From: Certhia americana
Lineage: Eukaryota; Chordata; Aves; Passeriformes; Certhiidae
Length of the DNA: 64,000 nt
NCBI GenBank assembly: GCA_018697195.1
Contig: CM031857.1
Location: 96,718,705-96,782,704, forward strand
Direction: 5' to 3'
Part shown: piece by piece, positions 29,643 through 44,239 of the stretch
How the letters are laid out: each line of letters begins with the position of its first letter
How positions within the stretch are numbered: the stretch's first letter is position 1
Notes under the pieces: model-generated
What the model saw: the letters and a program-made list of their open reading frames with translations, nothing else
Database searches by the model: none
What the model was told of the DNA's origin: nothing
Position numbers and translations under genes: made by a program

Positions 29643-29858
29643 TCACAGAATCACAGAATGGAACAACTTGGAAGGGACCACAGTGGATCGTCTGGTCTAA
29701 CCTCCCTGCTCCCGCAGGGTCATCCCAGAGCACAGATTTGCATCCAGACAGTTCTTGAATGTCTCCAGTGAAGGGAGACTTCACAACCTCTCTAGGCAAC
29801 CTGTTCCAGTGCATGCACAGCAAAGTTCTTCCTTATATTCCCAAATTTCCCTCAATTC
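29643..29858 (-). mobile_element. CR1 LINE 3'-end fragment
   Basis: The fragment starts with the CR1 terminal repeat in complement ('cacagaatcacagaatgg'), then 'ttggaagggaccac', 'gggtcatcccagagcac', 'catccagacagttcttgaatg', 'ggagacttcacaacctctct' and 'caacctgttccagtgc'. These are well-known blocks of the CR1 3' region on the minus strand. It is truncated at the 5' side, as is usual for CR1, and sits about 240 bp before the PDZ exon. Confidence 0.9.
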
Positions 29859-29988
29859 TAGCTTTCTCAGGAGATTTCCTTTCTTTTATTTCTTTCCTAT
29901 TTTAATTGTCCCTGTATAATTACTTTTTCTTTATAGTGATTTTTAATGTGCCTTCTTAGTAATTAAGTGCTTAATATAATTGAATTAA

Positions 29989-30249
<261 letters not shown>

Positions 30250-31740
30250 TAAGCTTGTGTCGTTGGCTGGAACACCAAATGCATTTCAGCCTATAAGCTA
30301 CTGAGCAACTAAATCTGCCAAGATTTGGCAAGTTAGTTACTCTTATTCAGTGTTATTAATGTGCGTATTATGTGGTGTTAAACTCCTTAAACACAGACTC
30401 TTCATGGAAGATGTGGAGAGAGGCAACCTATTGATGGAGCAAAACCTGAGGCAATTTATTCCATGGTTGCTGTTGTGATGTGATGAGTCAGGACACTGTC
30501 TCTGTCCTGCTGAAGTGCAGTGCCCAAAGCAGGCTGTCAGCCCTGCTTCCCTGCCTCTGGTGTGTGGACACAGGCAATGCTCTTTAGTGTGGATGCCGTG
30601 CAGGCCAGTGGTGCTGTGAAGAATGGCTTACATGGGAGGCTTTGGGAAAAGCATTTTCCCACTCTGAAAGTATTTGGGGTCTCAAGCTTTTTCCATAGGT
30701 GTTTTGCATGAAAAGTACTTGCAGTTAGTTATTAGTGAGGGGGAAAAGTGAAGCGGTTTATCAAAACAGAGCACATTTTTGGTATGAAAACTTTTTGTTT
30801 TGTCATTTTGAATTGTGACTTTAAGATCACACTACTTCTACTAACTTGAGTTAAAAATAATTTTCATAAAATTTTTTTGACAGAAGAGAACCAATGTTAA
30901 AGTAGGCTAAGTCTTGTAATTTCTGAAAAAAATTCCAGTCAAGAAGTCTGAACATTATCTTTGTTGGTAATTTCCTACTCTGGTGTATCAGAACTTTCTA
31001 GTTAATTACTTTTATCAAATTATACCACCCAGTCTTTCATGTGAGAGTTCATTAGAATCAAAAAATAATTTTGATGCAACACAGAAAATGCCAAGAATTT
31101 GAGCTTGACAGGTATGATGATGATCCAGTCCATAAATATAATGACTGTTTGAGGCTGTCTCAAATAAGGACAGTCTTTTGTGAAATAGCTCTGATAGGTA
31201 AGAGGTACAAAAGCATGCTTTTCACCTTTGGTTTTAGAAGGTATTTTGATAGAAGGAATTATGGGAACCTGGAGCTCTTTCACAGCTGATAGTTTATATC
31301 CTCAACAATAGCTACTTCCAGAAACTCTCACCAAATTTTTGCAGCATTGAAGCTAATAAATGCAAAATAAAATACATTCACAATTACCATAAATCATGTT
31401 GATGTTGAGCAGTTCCAACTTGTGCTGGCTATTCCAGTAAAAGCACTTGTTAGCTGAGGTTACATCAGTTGTTCCTGTCAGAGAAAGGGAGAACTCCAGG
31501 GTTGAGAAGTTTTATGGACACTGAAGAAGCTGCCAAGACAGCAAGTCTTAATTACCAGGAAAAGCTTCAGACCAAGTAGAAAGATTGCCTCTCTTGGTGC
31601 TTTTCAGTTTTATGACAGTAATTTGCTGAGAATCTGTGAATTCTGATCTATCTTCGGTAATGGCAGGTTTGGTGCAAAAGTACCCTCATAAGAGACACAG
31701 CTGTTACTCATACCACTTCTCTCTCTGCTTCCATCTGAAA

Positions 31741-32050
31741 GGAGGTTGCAGTGAGCTGGGGGCCATTCTCTTCTACTGTGACAGCAGTGAAAGGACAAAA
31801 GGAAATGGCCTTAAGACGGGAAAATCAGATTAGATATTGGAAAAAAGTTTTTCACCATTAGGGCAGTTAGGCATTGGGAGAGGTTGCCCAGGGAGGTGGT
31901 GGAGTCACCATCCCTGTAGGTGTTGGAGGTGCCTGGATCTGGTGCTGGGTGTTATGTTTTAGTGGTTTTGGGGTTTCTCTGGTAGCACTGGGTGGACAGA
32001 TGGACTGGATCTTTAAAGGTCTCTTCCAACCTTGATGATTCCATGATTCA
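31741..32050 (+). mobile_element. CR1 LINE 3'-end fragment
   Basis: In plus orientation it has 'gtgagctgggggccattctc', 'aaaggaaatggcctta', 'agattagatattgga', 'gagaggttgcccagggagg', 'gagtcaccatccctg', and the terminal 'ctttaaaggtctcttccaac' plus 'gatgattccatgattc'. This is a 5'-truncated CR1 copy with its 3' end intact, inserted about 1.5 kb after the PDZ exon. Confidence 0.9.
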
Positions 32051-35000
32051 CTTCATGCATGTGATTTTGGAGAACTTTGCTACAGCTAATCAAGTGCTGA
32101 TTTGCCGCTGGGGATTTGTGGCTATTCTCTGCAGGTAGCAGAGCCCCATTGCTACACATGCCCTTGAGCACTTCGGTGCAAAACTGATCAATTTTCATCA
32201 GTCCTTTATCATCTCTCCCCTTTTTCCTCCCTTAGCATGTGTGAAGTGGTCAAAACCAAGCTATCTGTTCTAGCCAAGAGGCTGAAACAGTGGCTGTTGT
32301 TAGAGAAAATATTATTGTCTGAAATTCATTAAGAACTTCCATAACTTCCAAACAAGGCAATAGTCCTTTGGGTCATTGACAAGCCTGCATAATATTAGAT
32401 AAAATTTCATAAAACTTACTGAATGAAACTAGTTGGGGTGTTTGTGTTGGTTTTTCAACTTTGCTCTTTCTCTTGGAAAGTTGCCTAAGGACATGAGTCC
32501 TTTGACGGTCAGAAACCTTTTAACTTCCAGTCTCATTTTATTCGTGGCCAGCTTGTTCTCATGCACTGCTGTTGCTGTGCTGAAATAACTTTTCCTGTTG
32601 GAAGTTGAAATGATGCAGGTGTTTCTAAAAGCCTTGTTGTATGTTTTCTTTCAGAAGTTATGGTTTGAACAACAGTATTAGTTCTGTTTTGCTTGCCCTA
32701 AATCTTAGGCTGAATTTTTATGAGTACTTTAAACAGCCGTGTCTCTAAGCAAACCAGTTGTTTAGTCTTTGTGTGAGCATTCCTGCAGGTCTGGATTCAA
32801 TTGGATCAGGGAACTGATCTGACTACAAAATTACTTTAGTAAGTAGGATTTCAGCTGGGTAGGACCACTACTTTTCAGAGGTGGTCTGCGTTTTAATGAA
32901 TTGCAGCAATCTTGAAATGGCTGGTTTTAGTATTTTTAGACTATTTCAGTCTTCAGATCCACACTTACAGTTCCCTGAGGAGACTGGCAACAGTCCTACA
33001 ATTCCCTTTCACTGAGTTACGTATAAGATGAAGTATTGATCTGCAAGTCATCTTAGCATCTTTTTGTCTGCTTGCCCAGTGTCCTTTGTCTAGCAATGTG
33101 ATGTCTCTGTGTAGCATTGGTTTAACATTCTATTCTCTGTGAGTGTCAGTGTGATAATCTGAAGCACAAAATAGACAGGTTTGAAGTTCAACTCAGTCCT
33201 GAAGCTTAAGAGAACATTTGTTTTAGTCATGTTATTCTTGCTGTCTGTGAGGGTTAATGTGCATAGCCAAGATCTAGATTTTATGTGAAAAACATTTTTC
33301 CCTAGGGTCGTTTGTCTTATTTCTTTGTATACTGATCCAGCAGTGAAAAGCAAACGTTTTGAAAATCTATTATGTTATGAAAAAATTAATTCTTAACAAA
33401 ATTCTTCTGGAAAGTAGAGAACTTTCCTTGCTATAATGTCAGTATAATTAATCGAGGAAAAGGACATTTTATTTGTCAGTGCTGAGGAGTGTGTCATTGT
33501 GAAATTTCTTCTCAAAGCAGTAGAGCCACAGCCTGATCCTATGTTGATATAGCTATATGTAGGAAGCAGTAGGACATGCTATTGTCTGTTTAGAAGTCTA
33601 GTGTTCCTAGAGCGTAGACCAAGGGAAAATGTTTTGGTGAGAGTAGTGTTTCATTCACAGCAATTACTTTGTGTGTGTGACAAAGGTTTCTTGAGGGACT
33701 TAGGAGGTTCTACAGTGGCAGCTGGATTCCAAAGGATTATATTTACCTTCTATTTTTAAAGAATATGATTCTTGACTCTCACAGGGAAAATAACACTGGT
33801 TTCTAATAAAACTGTCTGCAGTACCAAATACTCAGCATAAATGTGTTGGCTATCAGCATTCATACTTTGCTGTATTTTCTGGAGACATTGCACAGTTGTG
33901 ATCTAAACCAAATCAGGACTGTGCAACTGGCACAACAACAAACGTGATGTTTAAGCGGCTTACATATATTCATGGTAGAACAAGTGCAGTGTACTTTTGG
34001 TCCTGGATTAAAATAGAACTCAGGAGGCTACATGTTATTTTCTCAAGTGAATTTGTAGAAACAATACAACTTAATTGCATGCTAGTTCTTCAATTGAGTT
34101 GAGTAGATTCCTTTCCTAGGAAAATGGCAAGCAGATTCTGTTTAGGACATTTCTTACAGGAAGTACATGTGAATTTCTTTTGTTTGGAAATAGTGTTCAT
34201 AACTACATGCACAAACAAATGAAATTGGTCTGAGTGTCAGTACTGAATGTTGATGTGGAGTTGATTGCCATATTCTGTGTACTTCATTTATTTTGCATAT
34301 ACTTCTAATTTAAATTTGTTTCTACTTACTGCATACTGTCTTCATTCCTTTGCACATGCTAGATGTAGGCATATCACAAATCCATAGTAAAGAGCAATTT
34401 TTCACTATGCATTCATGAGACATTAAACTTAAAAACTGGCACATAGGTGAGGCTTTCATGTGCGATTTATTAAAGGCAGGGTCAGATTTTCACCTGTGGG
34501 AGTCACCCTAAGAAGTTACATGGGTTGTCCTCTTGGGTGCTCGAGTCATCTGCTAGCGGCAGTCGAAATGGGTGGGTGAGGGAAGGAGCTGCCTTTTTTA
34601 CTCAGGGTCTGCTAGTGATGAGAAGCTGGACTTGGTTTAACTTGACCAACTCTGCAGGTACTGCCAGTGCCTGAGAGCAGGCTGTAAAGTTCTGGAATTT
34701 GGCCATATTCTGTACATATGAGGGCATGTTGGGTTTTTTCCTTTCTTGTAGCATTTTGGTAGTGTGCCTTCATGTTGCTGAAGTGCAAGCTCTTTTTGCA
34801 GTGCTGAGGAAGTCCCTTGTTAAAGGAGAGGGAAACAGAGTAGGAGCAAACACACTTGCCATCAGAAGCATAGCATCAATACTGACATTACTGTGCAAAA
34901 TCCTAACAAGGGAAATGACTTTCATGATACTTGTGCTGTAAACCCGTAGACCTGGAAAGTTAGGACTATCTTTATTTGCATGGTACTTCATGAAGACAGC

Positions 35001-38000
35001 CAACTCTTAATTAAAGCACAGAAGAAGGAGTTTTTAATGAATGTCTTGAGGGCTTCAGAATTGTACAGTACTGTTTCAGGCACCTGAGACCTGAGCAGAA
35101 ATCTGTGAATAAAAATCTTGACAGTCATTTACAAATTTCAGATGGGAGATCACTGAAATTTGTCACAGAAACCTGTGAGCAGAATTGTGAGCAGAAACCT
35201 GCTGAACACCACCAGTGACCTTTCTATAATGGGTTTTTTGTAACTTAGCACAGAGATCTAGTCTTACCTATTTATGGCCTGTGGAGAAGCCACCTGTGTA
35301 CTTTGTGGCTCCTTGTGGCTGCAGAAATACTCTGTGAAATTTGACAATATCAATTTGTGAGATGACTTGGAAAATTGAGTTTGCTTGGTTTTTTCCATAC
35401 AATTGAGACACAGATGGAGGACTGTAAATTCTGTCTCTTACCTGTGTTTGGCCTTGATAATTCTAGTTTCATAGATAACAAAATGGTATAGGAAACAATC
35501 TGCAAAATTGTGTGTATATTTCTACTTTTAAACATTTTGTGTACTATTTTGTCCATGGTTATGGTTAAGCATTGCTCAATAAACCAAATGCACTGTGGAA
35601 AACCACTGTTGACTACAAGTGAAATCTATTTTCTCTTTCAATTAGATTTCATTTCTTCTGGAACTGGGTTTGTTACAGCAAAACAAATAACCGTGGTTTC
35701 TCTCCTGGTGCCCAGTAGCCATAATTCCTCCTTTTTAAAGATTTTGGCCTTAACTGACCAGGAACGGATTTTATTGTTTTTTTTATTTCCTGTGTTTTCA
35801 ACTAGACTTTGGAAATATATAAAAAACTGTTACATACCATTGCTGTAAAAAGTGGGCAGGTGTGATAGCCCCTTGCCACCCATGTTTCTTGGAACTGACA
35901 ACTGTGTAATAGGACGTGCTGCTGCAGATCTTTGGGAATGGGCATTTGTAACAGATGCACAAAGCTTTCAAGTTCAAGGCATGAACATTTCTGTGGGACT
36001 GCAGTTGGTGGAAGGGCTGAGCTCTTTTAAACTCCCACTTCACAAATTCACTTGAGAAGTGGGTTAGTACATTGCTGTGGGTCCCTTGTTTGGCTCCGAG
36101 TAAGATGGCCAGGTGTAAATGTGTGCCAGGTATGGACAATACATTGCTCAGGTCTGGTGATGGAGAGGGGAGTAAGCCACGTGTTTCAGGATAGATGACA
36201 TGGCATGACCAGGCTAGGGCACCCCTTTTTCTGCTTTGCTGCTGCCAGTGAGCTACCATGGCTCACAGTGGGATGGCAGGAAGCAGATAGACAGAAACAT
36301 GGCACATCATGTGAACTGCACAACACCTGTAGGCCCAACTCAGGAGAACCTTGGGTTGGATGTCCTGTGCTTTAAGGAGTGCCTGGTAATCCCAGCAGGA
36401 TCTTTCTATGAAGGAATGTTTAACGGAGCATCTGCCAAATAAATCACCTTGTACACACATACACAGTGGGGACACACAGAGTAAGCCAGCCTACATGGAG
36501 GTTTCCTCCTTCTCTGGTTTGCCTTCCACCTTCTCCATGGGCAAACACAAGGCAGGCTGGGCCTCCACTGTGCTCCTCATCCTTCAGCTGTGTGATCCTG
36601 CACTATCAATGGAAGGGAAATGGACATGATAAAAGGAGGAACACACACTTCCATCTTATATTTTCAGCAAATTATACCTTAGAAAAGCCCTGATGAGGAC
36701 CATTTTCCCTGGCTGCATCACAGTCACTTAACCCAACACATTAAAAGTGTGGATCCACATTCCCTTTGCTGTAACCCTAGCAAAACCACTCAGGATGTTT
36801 CTCATGCCAACTGCCTTTTTGGTGGGGTATACATCTAAAAAGCACTTTTATTTCTTAATTTTTTGCCAACCTCACCTGCTTTTTGGTTGCATTAACATGA
36901 TTTGATCCATGCCATTGAAGACACTATGGCGGATGCTTGAGGTTATCATAAGCTTTAGTATCTCTAGTTGGTTGGTTTATTGTCCCTGGTTTCAAAGAGC
37001 AAATTGTTGTCTTGTGATTTTGGACGTTTGTCTTATACAGCTGTCAGGCTTCTCTCAAATACTTATGTCATGACTGATATATTTTCATTTTGTGGCAACT
37101 TCTATAATTTATTTCTTTGCAAATATGAAAAATAACAGCCAAAATTACAATAGATGTCATGATATTTTACCAAGGCAACTCTATTAGGCAATGTTTGGGC
37201 TACTAGAAAGCCTTAGACATTTTCTTGTAGATAAAAGGAATATTCTGCAATTTGAATATGCTTATTCAAAAGATTACTTGTGGCAGTGCTATTCACAGTG
37301 CTAATTACCAAAGTTGGGCAACATGGCTTTTTTGTGGAATGGGATATCTATCAAACGGTAACAACCTGTGAGTCATGACTGCATATTAGTAGTGGGGTTT
37401 CTTTCCTTCAATCATGCATGCACTTGTCAAAATGGTTAATTTTGAGCATGAGTAGTCTCATCCAGTTTAGTAAGAGCACTCACATGACTGAAGATAAAAA
37501 AAGTATACAAGTGCTTACAGGATCTAACCATAGCATTTTACAAGGTGGTACACTGGAGTTATTCTGAAAATTGCCTTCCACTTGTAAATTTCAGTGTAGG
37601 TGCTGGAAGCTAATATGTAACCCCTTGGGTGTGAGAGAGAAAAACAAGTGAGCCTTCTAAACTTTGGGGATCTGAAGACTTACTCATTTCACATAACTCT
37701 TTTGCATGCACACACAGATAATTTTTATGTGTTCAATAGTACTGTAGATATTTCAGACTCCTGAGTGAAACAGAATTATAAACCCATCCATTAAAGACCA
37801 AATGAATAATATTTTTATGTCAGAGATGATCTTTGCATGTTGAAGGTATGCTTCTGTCTATGTTCTATATATATTGAAATAATGAATTATTTGGGATTGT
37901 TTTTAAGCACTTAAGAGTGTTGGGGTTTTTAACACTAGTCAAGGATGTTGAAATGCACATGTCCATTTTCAGGAGAGAAGGAAGAATACTCTTATTTCAG

Positions 38001-41000
38001 TATGTTGCAGTTTTCTCCTTGTGGAAATTTTATTTTAGATTACATATTTCACATCCTTAGGATTAAACGATTGACAAGTTGGAGAACTTGGCACTTTGTA
38101 CATGTTTCAGCATCAAGTAGCTACCATATTTAGTGTAGAGATTTTATGCTCTACTTGCTCAAGTAACTACATGTATCACCTTCCAATTTGAAAAGATTAT
38201 AACGAATTTTTGAAATAATTTCTGCATCCAACCCTTAACTTCAGAAATGTGACCACTTCAAAGAAGGGTAGGAATGTAAGTGTGTTGCAGATTTAGTTAC
38301 TGAATAACTGAAGAAATTTGCATCTTATCTCTTGTACAAGAAACCTGGGGTATTTTATGGTCGATTCTACTGAATCTGCATAGTACTGGATCACCTGGCA
38401 AAACAAAGTCTGGCACAGAGCCACAGCTACCACACTGCTGAGTTATACAGCCCCTTGTGCTTTTAGTCCAGCTTCACACTGAGTGCAGAGGAAGGACAGA
38501 ATTACAAAAGATGAAGTTTGGGGAAATTTCTGTGGGATTGCAATTGAAACCAGAGTCAGTTCTTTGATCTGGCTCATGGAGCAGCCTTGGCAGCAGGTGG
38601 GCAGCTGAACCAGGGCTGGCATCTGATGAGGAAGAAAGCGCTCTGGGGGATGGTAACTGGTCTGGCATAGGTCATGTCAGAGCAAAATAGACTTATCAGG
38701 AAAAACATGAAGCATACCAGCTTGTGGCACAGTTCTTTGTGGAGGCTCTGTAATTTGCATCATGTGGCTATAGGTTTTTAACCAAGATTGAGACGAAGTT
38801 GGGCTGGGCTGTCTCCTGAAATGCCCTGGGACAAGAGGAATTCCCTTTCCCCACTCTTGTTTATGGGTCACCTTGGGCGTGGTAAATATAGCTGAAATCG
38901 GTGTGGGAAAACACCACACCTGTGTAGAAAGACCAGAATTTGGAATGTGGTTTCTGAGGAAGCTCAAATCATTTGGGATGGCTGTTGAAGGGTAAGCTTA
39001 TTGTGGTGAGTGGCTGGGAGGCAAAACACGCCTGTTGTTTCTGGCCATAAGCAGCACAGGGTTTCTGTGGCTGTGTGCTGCAAAGATGTGGCAAGTTCCT
39101 TCTTGCTGAAGGCAGTGTTTTTGGACTGGCACAGGCAGCCATGTGCTGCTCTGGCATTCACTCTGCCCATCCTTGGCAAAGATGGCAGGGGGAATGTGTC
39201 TGAAGGCTGCTCTGCTTCCTGCTCCTTTGCCTCAGCCATGGTAAGACAGCCTAAAGTGCCCCCTTTTGACTCCTGCTGCTGCTGTAAGCATTGGTCCTGT
39301 CAGAGGCTATGTTTTTCTTTACTGTTACTGGTGAAGAACACTTCTTTTGTACTTACCTTAAAGATTAATTTCTTTAGCACTTTACATGGCATGATCATTT
39401 CCAAGATACTTGTAAATAAATCCCGCCAGAAACAATTTATTCAATGTGCAAAGCATTTTAGATGTTTCCTGATGATAAATACTCATTTAAAAAAATGGGG
39501 TTTTATCCTTCTGAGGAATTCTGATAAATCATGATAAAAACTGAGGTAAGAGGGTGACATTAGGAGTTTAATGCTGTCTAGCCATCAAAAGGTAGCAGAA
39601 TATGCAAAAAATAAGGACGAGGGAAAAGTACTTACGTAGCTTCAATAATGTACCATAAATCCCAAGAGCCATACTTTTATCTGAGACATCCAGATGTGTC
39701 TGTCTAGTTCCCCAAGGCCAAGCAAGGAAAAACAGTTCCAGAATATGAGAGCTTTATCATGGTAGTCTATTGTGAATTCAGAAGGCAGGAAGATTTATGA
39801 TGTTATACCTCATACAAATTAATACCTCTTTGTTGACAGCGCATATCTTATTTATAAATGAAATTGCTGTTCCATCCTGCTCAAGCCTGTACAGTTGGGC
39901 TGAGGAACAAGGAAAACCTGAGCAAACTGTGATGGTAAAATCCTGATTTCTTCAAGTTAATGACTGAAGTCTTTAAGGACACTAGGGTTGATAATTTATT
40001 TGCATTTATTTATTTTCACAGACAGAAGCAGAGCATTTTGCAGGTCTCTTTAGTTTCTTTTGATGTAAAATGCAATTTATTAGAGTATGGGATAGGAAAG
40101 GAGCTGCTGCGCTGTGACAAAGTCCTTCCAGCATGGCTTCCTTTAAGAGAGACTCCGTTGGCTGTAGTGTGGTGTTGCTATTTGCTCCATTTTTCAGATG
40201 CAGAATGACTGTCAAATGGGAGGTCAGACCAACTGGTTACCTGATACATGGGAGGAGAAAGCAAAAAGCAGTGCTACAGGCCTTATAGGTCTCACCATGG
40301 TTGACAGCAAGGCAAAAGGTGATTGTGTACACCTTTGTGTTAATTTTGGCATGTGAGAATGGGCATTTAAGGTAGAATATGCTACTTTGCTGAAATTTTA
40401 GGTATTTCTAGAAACACCCACGTAATAGAATTCTGTCAGTAACTTGTCTGTCAAAGTACTCGTTCAATTTGCCATTCTGAGAATATCTGAATATAAATAG
40501 GTTACTTTCATTACTGCTTTTCTCTTTTTGAGCCCCTAGAAGTCCATAAGTTAAGCATGTGTTTATATTTTTATTTTATTGTTTATAAGTTCTAGGTCAC
40601 TTTTGTTTTGGGGATATTTTTTGGAAGTCGTTTCCTTTTGTTTTGATAAGATACTAGAAGCTGAAATTGCAAAAAACAGGAACTCCTTCTGTTTTGCGTG
40701 GACAAAAGTGCTGCAGTTCCATTTGCTGCTTCCAGAAAAATAGGCTAACTTTGTTGTTATAATTTGTTGACACTTCTCTTGAAAAGATAAGTAAGAAGGG
40801 AGTACGAGGTACTCAGATACTCAGTGCATAGAGATCATAAACAACAACAAAGCCTCAGTTTTGTTGTTTTAACTCATTGCATTGAGTTTTAATCAGCTAC
40901 TAACATTCAGGAAAAAATGGTAATATTAGAAAAGCTGTTAATTTTAGGTGTTGGAGTGGGTCATTTTAAAGGTTCAAAAACTCCAAAAACTGCTGACTAA

Positions 41001-41512
41001 TCTCCCTTTGAAATAAAGTCATTGCTTTATCTCAAATTCCACCTTCAAAAATGGTGATACCCAGAATATTTCCTGACTTCTGAAAATCACAACTATAGCG
41101 ATTAAATGTCTGAGGACACCTTTTAGATATGCAAATAAGACTGCCTAACCACAGTCTTTATTTTTTTATTACTCTAAATAGCTTAAAGTCTGATTTATCC
41201 CTGTGACTGAATCCTTTGCTGGTAGCGCTCTCTTGTGGCTATTACTTTAATTCAACCGATTTAAGGGATTTCAAAAATATGAATATTATTTAGAAATTTC
41301 TGCCTTAGGACACAACAATCTGTTTCAAATAAGTGTTACTAAATTAAATGTCGTACTATATATTTTAATAATGCAGGAAGGTCAGTCTTGGAAAAAACAT
41401 CCCAAGTGTGTTTCCCAGGAGATCTCAAAGGGACAGGCATATTGACCATTCAGGTTTTTAAGCTCTTTTTTTGGTGTATTTTTAGTGAAAAGCCATATGC
41501 CTGTGGACAGGT

Positions 41513-41545
41513 GGGGGGGTGGGGGTGAGGGGAGGCTTGGAGGGG
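41513..41545 (+). other. G-cluster with G-quadruplex potential
   Basis: Runs of seven, five, four and four G occur at 41513-41519, 41521-41525, 41529-41532 and 41542-41545. Even without the last run, splitting the G7 gives four G-tracts of at least three with short loops, which meets the usual quadruplex pattern on the + strand and therefore in the pre-mRNA. Confidence 0.6.
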
Positions 41546-44239
41546 AATTGAGTCTGCCTTGGGGCCAGCCAGGCTGAGGAGAGACAGGGATGGGCACCTT
41601 TATTAACTGGCTTGATTGCAGATGCTGCTGTTTCTGTGGTGCTGCTCTTGGTGATGAGCAAGTTACTTCCCACAACTTTGGCTATTAAAATGAATGAAAA
41701 AAACCGATTTGTGAAACTTTCCAAGTGAAAGTTGTGTGTGTTCCTGTGAAAGCTTAAAAACTTTTTCACCCTGAATCTGTGTTTTCTTATTCTGGGGATG
41801 GGAAAGAAGGTGGGGGTTAACTCTTGACCTATTCTGTTTTCTAATACAAAGTTTTTAGCTGATGTTTTAATTTTCAGTAAGGAGGCAAAGCCTTCTAGAA
41901 GCTCAGATTGTGATGTGCAGGAGTTTCCTTTGAACTAGGGACATATAGGTTCCTCTTTCAAGAACAGTTACTAATGAGCAGTTGTTTGGTACTACATAGA
42001 CTCTCTACTTGGGGATTGTGAGTCCAATGTCATAGCTTTATGAACATGTCTGAATTAATATCTGGTGTGTGATGTTGGATGTAGGCTTCTTTTCCTTCAA
42101 TACTGTAACCCAACAGCATCTGGAGTAATGATTCCAGGTTGTTTACGTAGTTGTACTTTCTGAGAGGCAGGTTTACACTTGAGATAAGGCTTTGAATGAG
42201 AGGGATCTTGGCCCTTGACTGAAAAGTCTCTATTCTTCTGTAGGCTGAACTCCTGTGCATGGCATTTGATCACACACCTTAATTCATCTTTGGATCCTGT
42301 ATGTCACACTAGCACTGTAGTAATCCTAGTTCTTTCAGGGATATTTTAAAAATTTCAACTAGTCTTCTGAGAAAGCTTTCATAGCAATTACGTGGCTGTT
42401 TATAGCTGCTTTCCAGCAAATGTACTGCTGTGCCCAGCCTTCTTTGAAGGGAAGGTAAGACGAGCTTGTTTGCTGTTTTGGTTGCAGTCTAGCAGGACAG
42501 CTCAGCAGTATCTGATTGCAGATTAAGAAAAGAGGCTTTTTAAAGCAAATTAAAAATCCTATTGGTCAACTGTATTTTGAGGCTCAAGTTTTCCTTTTCT
42601 TTAAAATTAAGGAAATACTTAGTTTTCCTTGTCTCTTATCACTGTATCAGTGTAACTCGTAGTTTTTTTTAGACAGCAGATTCAATAGTATCTACCCTAT
42701 GCAATTTATTCTTTTATTATGTAGAGTGAAAATGGACTTGCTGCTGAAAATTGAGGGGAAAAAAAAGTTACTTTTTCCCAGTTGAATTTTACTTCTGTTT
42801 CTCCAAATACATCAGCAAGAATAGTATTTGTCAGATCTGTATCCTCATTAACACAGCAATAACTCCATGGTTGTTAGACTCTGAAACATTGTTAGAAAAG
42901 TGAGCTGCTAAGTCAGAATCTGCCTTTCTCTGGTCCGGGTATGCACATGCACACACAAGCATGTGTGTTAATGTTAATAAGGCACTGTGCTAGCTTCAGC
43001 TTACCTTTATTGAGGGCTGCTTCCAAAAAAACTGATTACATTAGGTTTAACATCTGTGAGTAATCTATACACTCACCTTTATATGAAGCACAGTTGTTTT
43101 TTAATAGAATATATCAGTCTGGCTGAGAAAGTTTTAGTCAGACACCATCTAACTTTCCAGCAGGTTCACACAGTTGAGCTATTGGACTTGTTTATAATTT
43201 GTAACTCTGTCATATGCTGTCTTAACTGTATTTCTTATTGTAATCCAAATATGTATGCTTGCATAAAATGAGACTTCTTGCCCTTTAGCCAGCCTCCTTC
43301 CTGAAGTTTGAGTACTTCTATAAATCCATGGAATTTCCAGCTTTTCCTTTACAACTACAAATGCATCCTGGTTTGACCTTCGAAAAGTTGTCCCCTGTGC
43401 AGGATGGGGGTCAGTCGATTGGTAAGGATGCTGTGTTGCCATCAGTCTGCTCTGTTATAGAACAGAACCAGTTAAAATGCATAGTTGTTTAGTGTGATGG
43501 GTCAGTGTACCTAAGGAAAACGTGATTGTAGCACATAGGCCAGTGTGTAAGAAACAAGTTTATCTTTGTTCTGCTGTGCCGATCCTTAAGGATGCAACAT
43601 AATCTTCATTTTCTCACAAAGAAACTCTCTGCAACCTGTTACTGGATCCTTTATATCCTCAGGTGTAATGATGGTCAGCAACCATCAAGAAAGTTTATAT
43701 ATGTAAATCTGGCTAGCAGAAGGGGATTAATCGTTTAAAGCTTATTTTTCCAGAAGATTTTAAAATAAATTGTCCTTTGAAAGAACTCCCCAGAATTTGT
43801 AACATCAGTCTCACTGGGGGATGGAAGGATGTACCTGCCACTTTTTCTGTAGGTGATGATTTCCGGTGCCTGCATACTGAGATGGTTTATTTCTTGGGAT
43901 GTTACAGACTGCCTCTCTCTTTTAGGGGAAGTTCTGCTCCCTGAGAAGACTGTCTGGTTGTTTTTCAGAAGCAGGAAAAACATTTTCAACTCTCCGCTAC
44001 CACTGAGGGTCCATCAGCTTTCAAGAGATTTTCTTTTAGCTTTGTCATCTCATTAGCTCTACAATGCAGTGCCTCAGACCCATCTATTTACCTGCCCATG
44101 TATTTGCTTAGAAGATTGGAAAAGATAGAACAGATGAAAGTTTCAGCAGCATGATGTCAGTGCATTTTTCGTGCGCCATGTCAAACACCACTTCAAACAG
44201 AAACTAAATATCCCCCTCCTTCCTCCTCCGTCAGGAAGA

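Noticed and set aside
29563..29823. Minus-strand 86-codon frame that looks protein-like
   Set aside because: It is a translation of the CR1 3' region, not a host gene.
35798..36259. Minus-strand open frame of 153 codons, and the idea that 35.8-36.5 kb is an LTR
   Set aside because: No protein similarity, and I could not find paired LTR ends, a primer-binding site or target-site duplication.
39010..39534. Plus-strand open frame of 174 codons in a slightly richer G+C area
   Set aside because: No recognisable domain, overlapping frames are open on the other strand too, and composition drifts to AT-rich in the second half.
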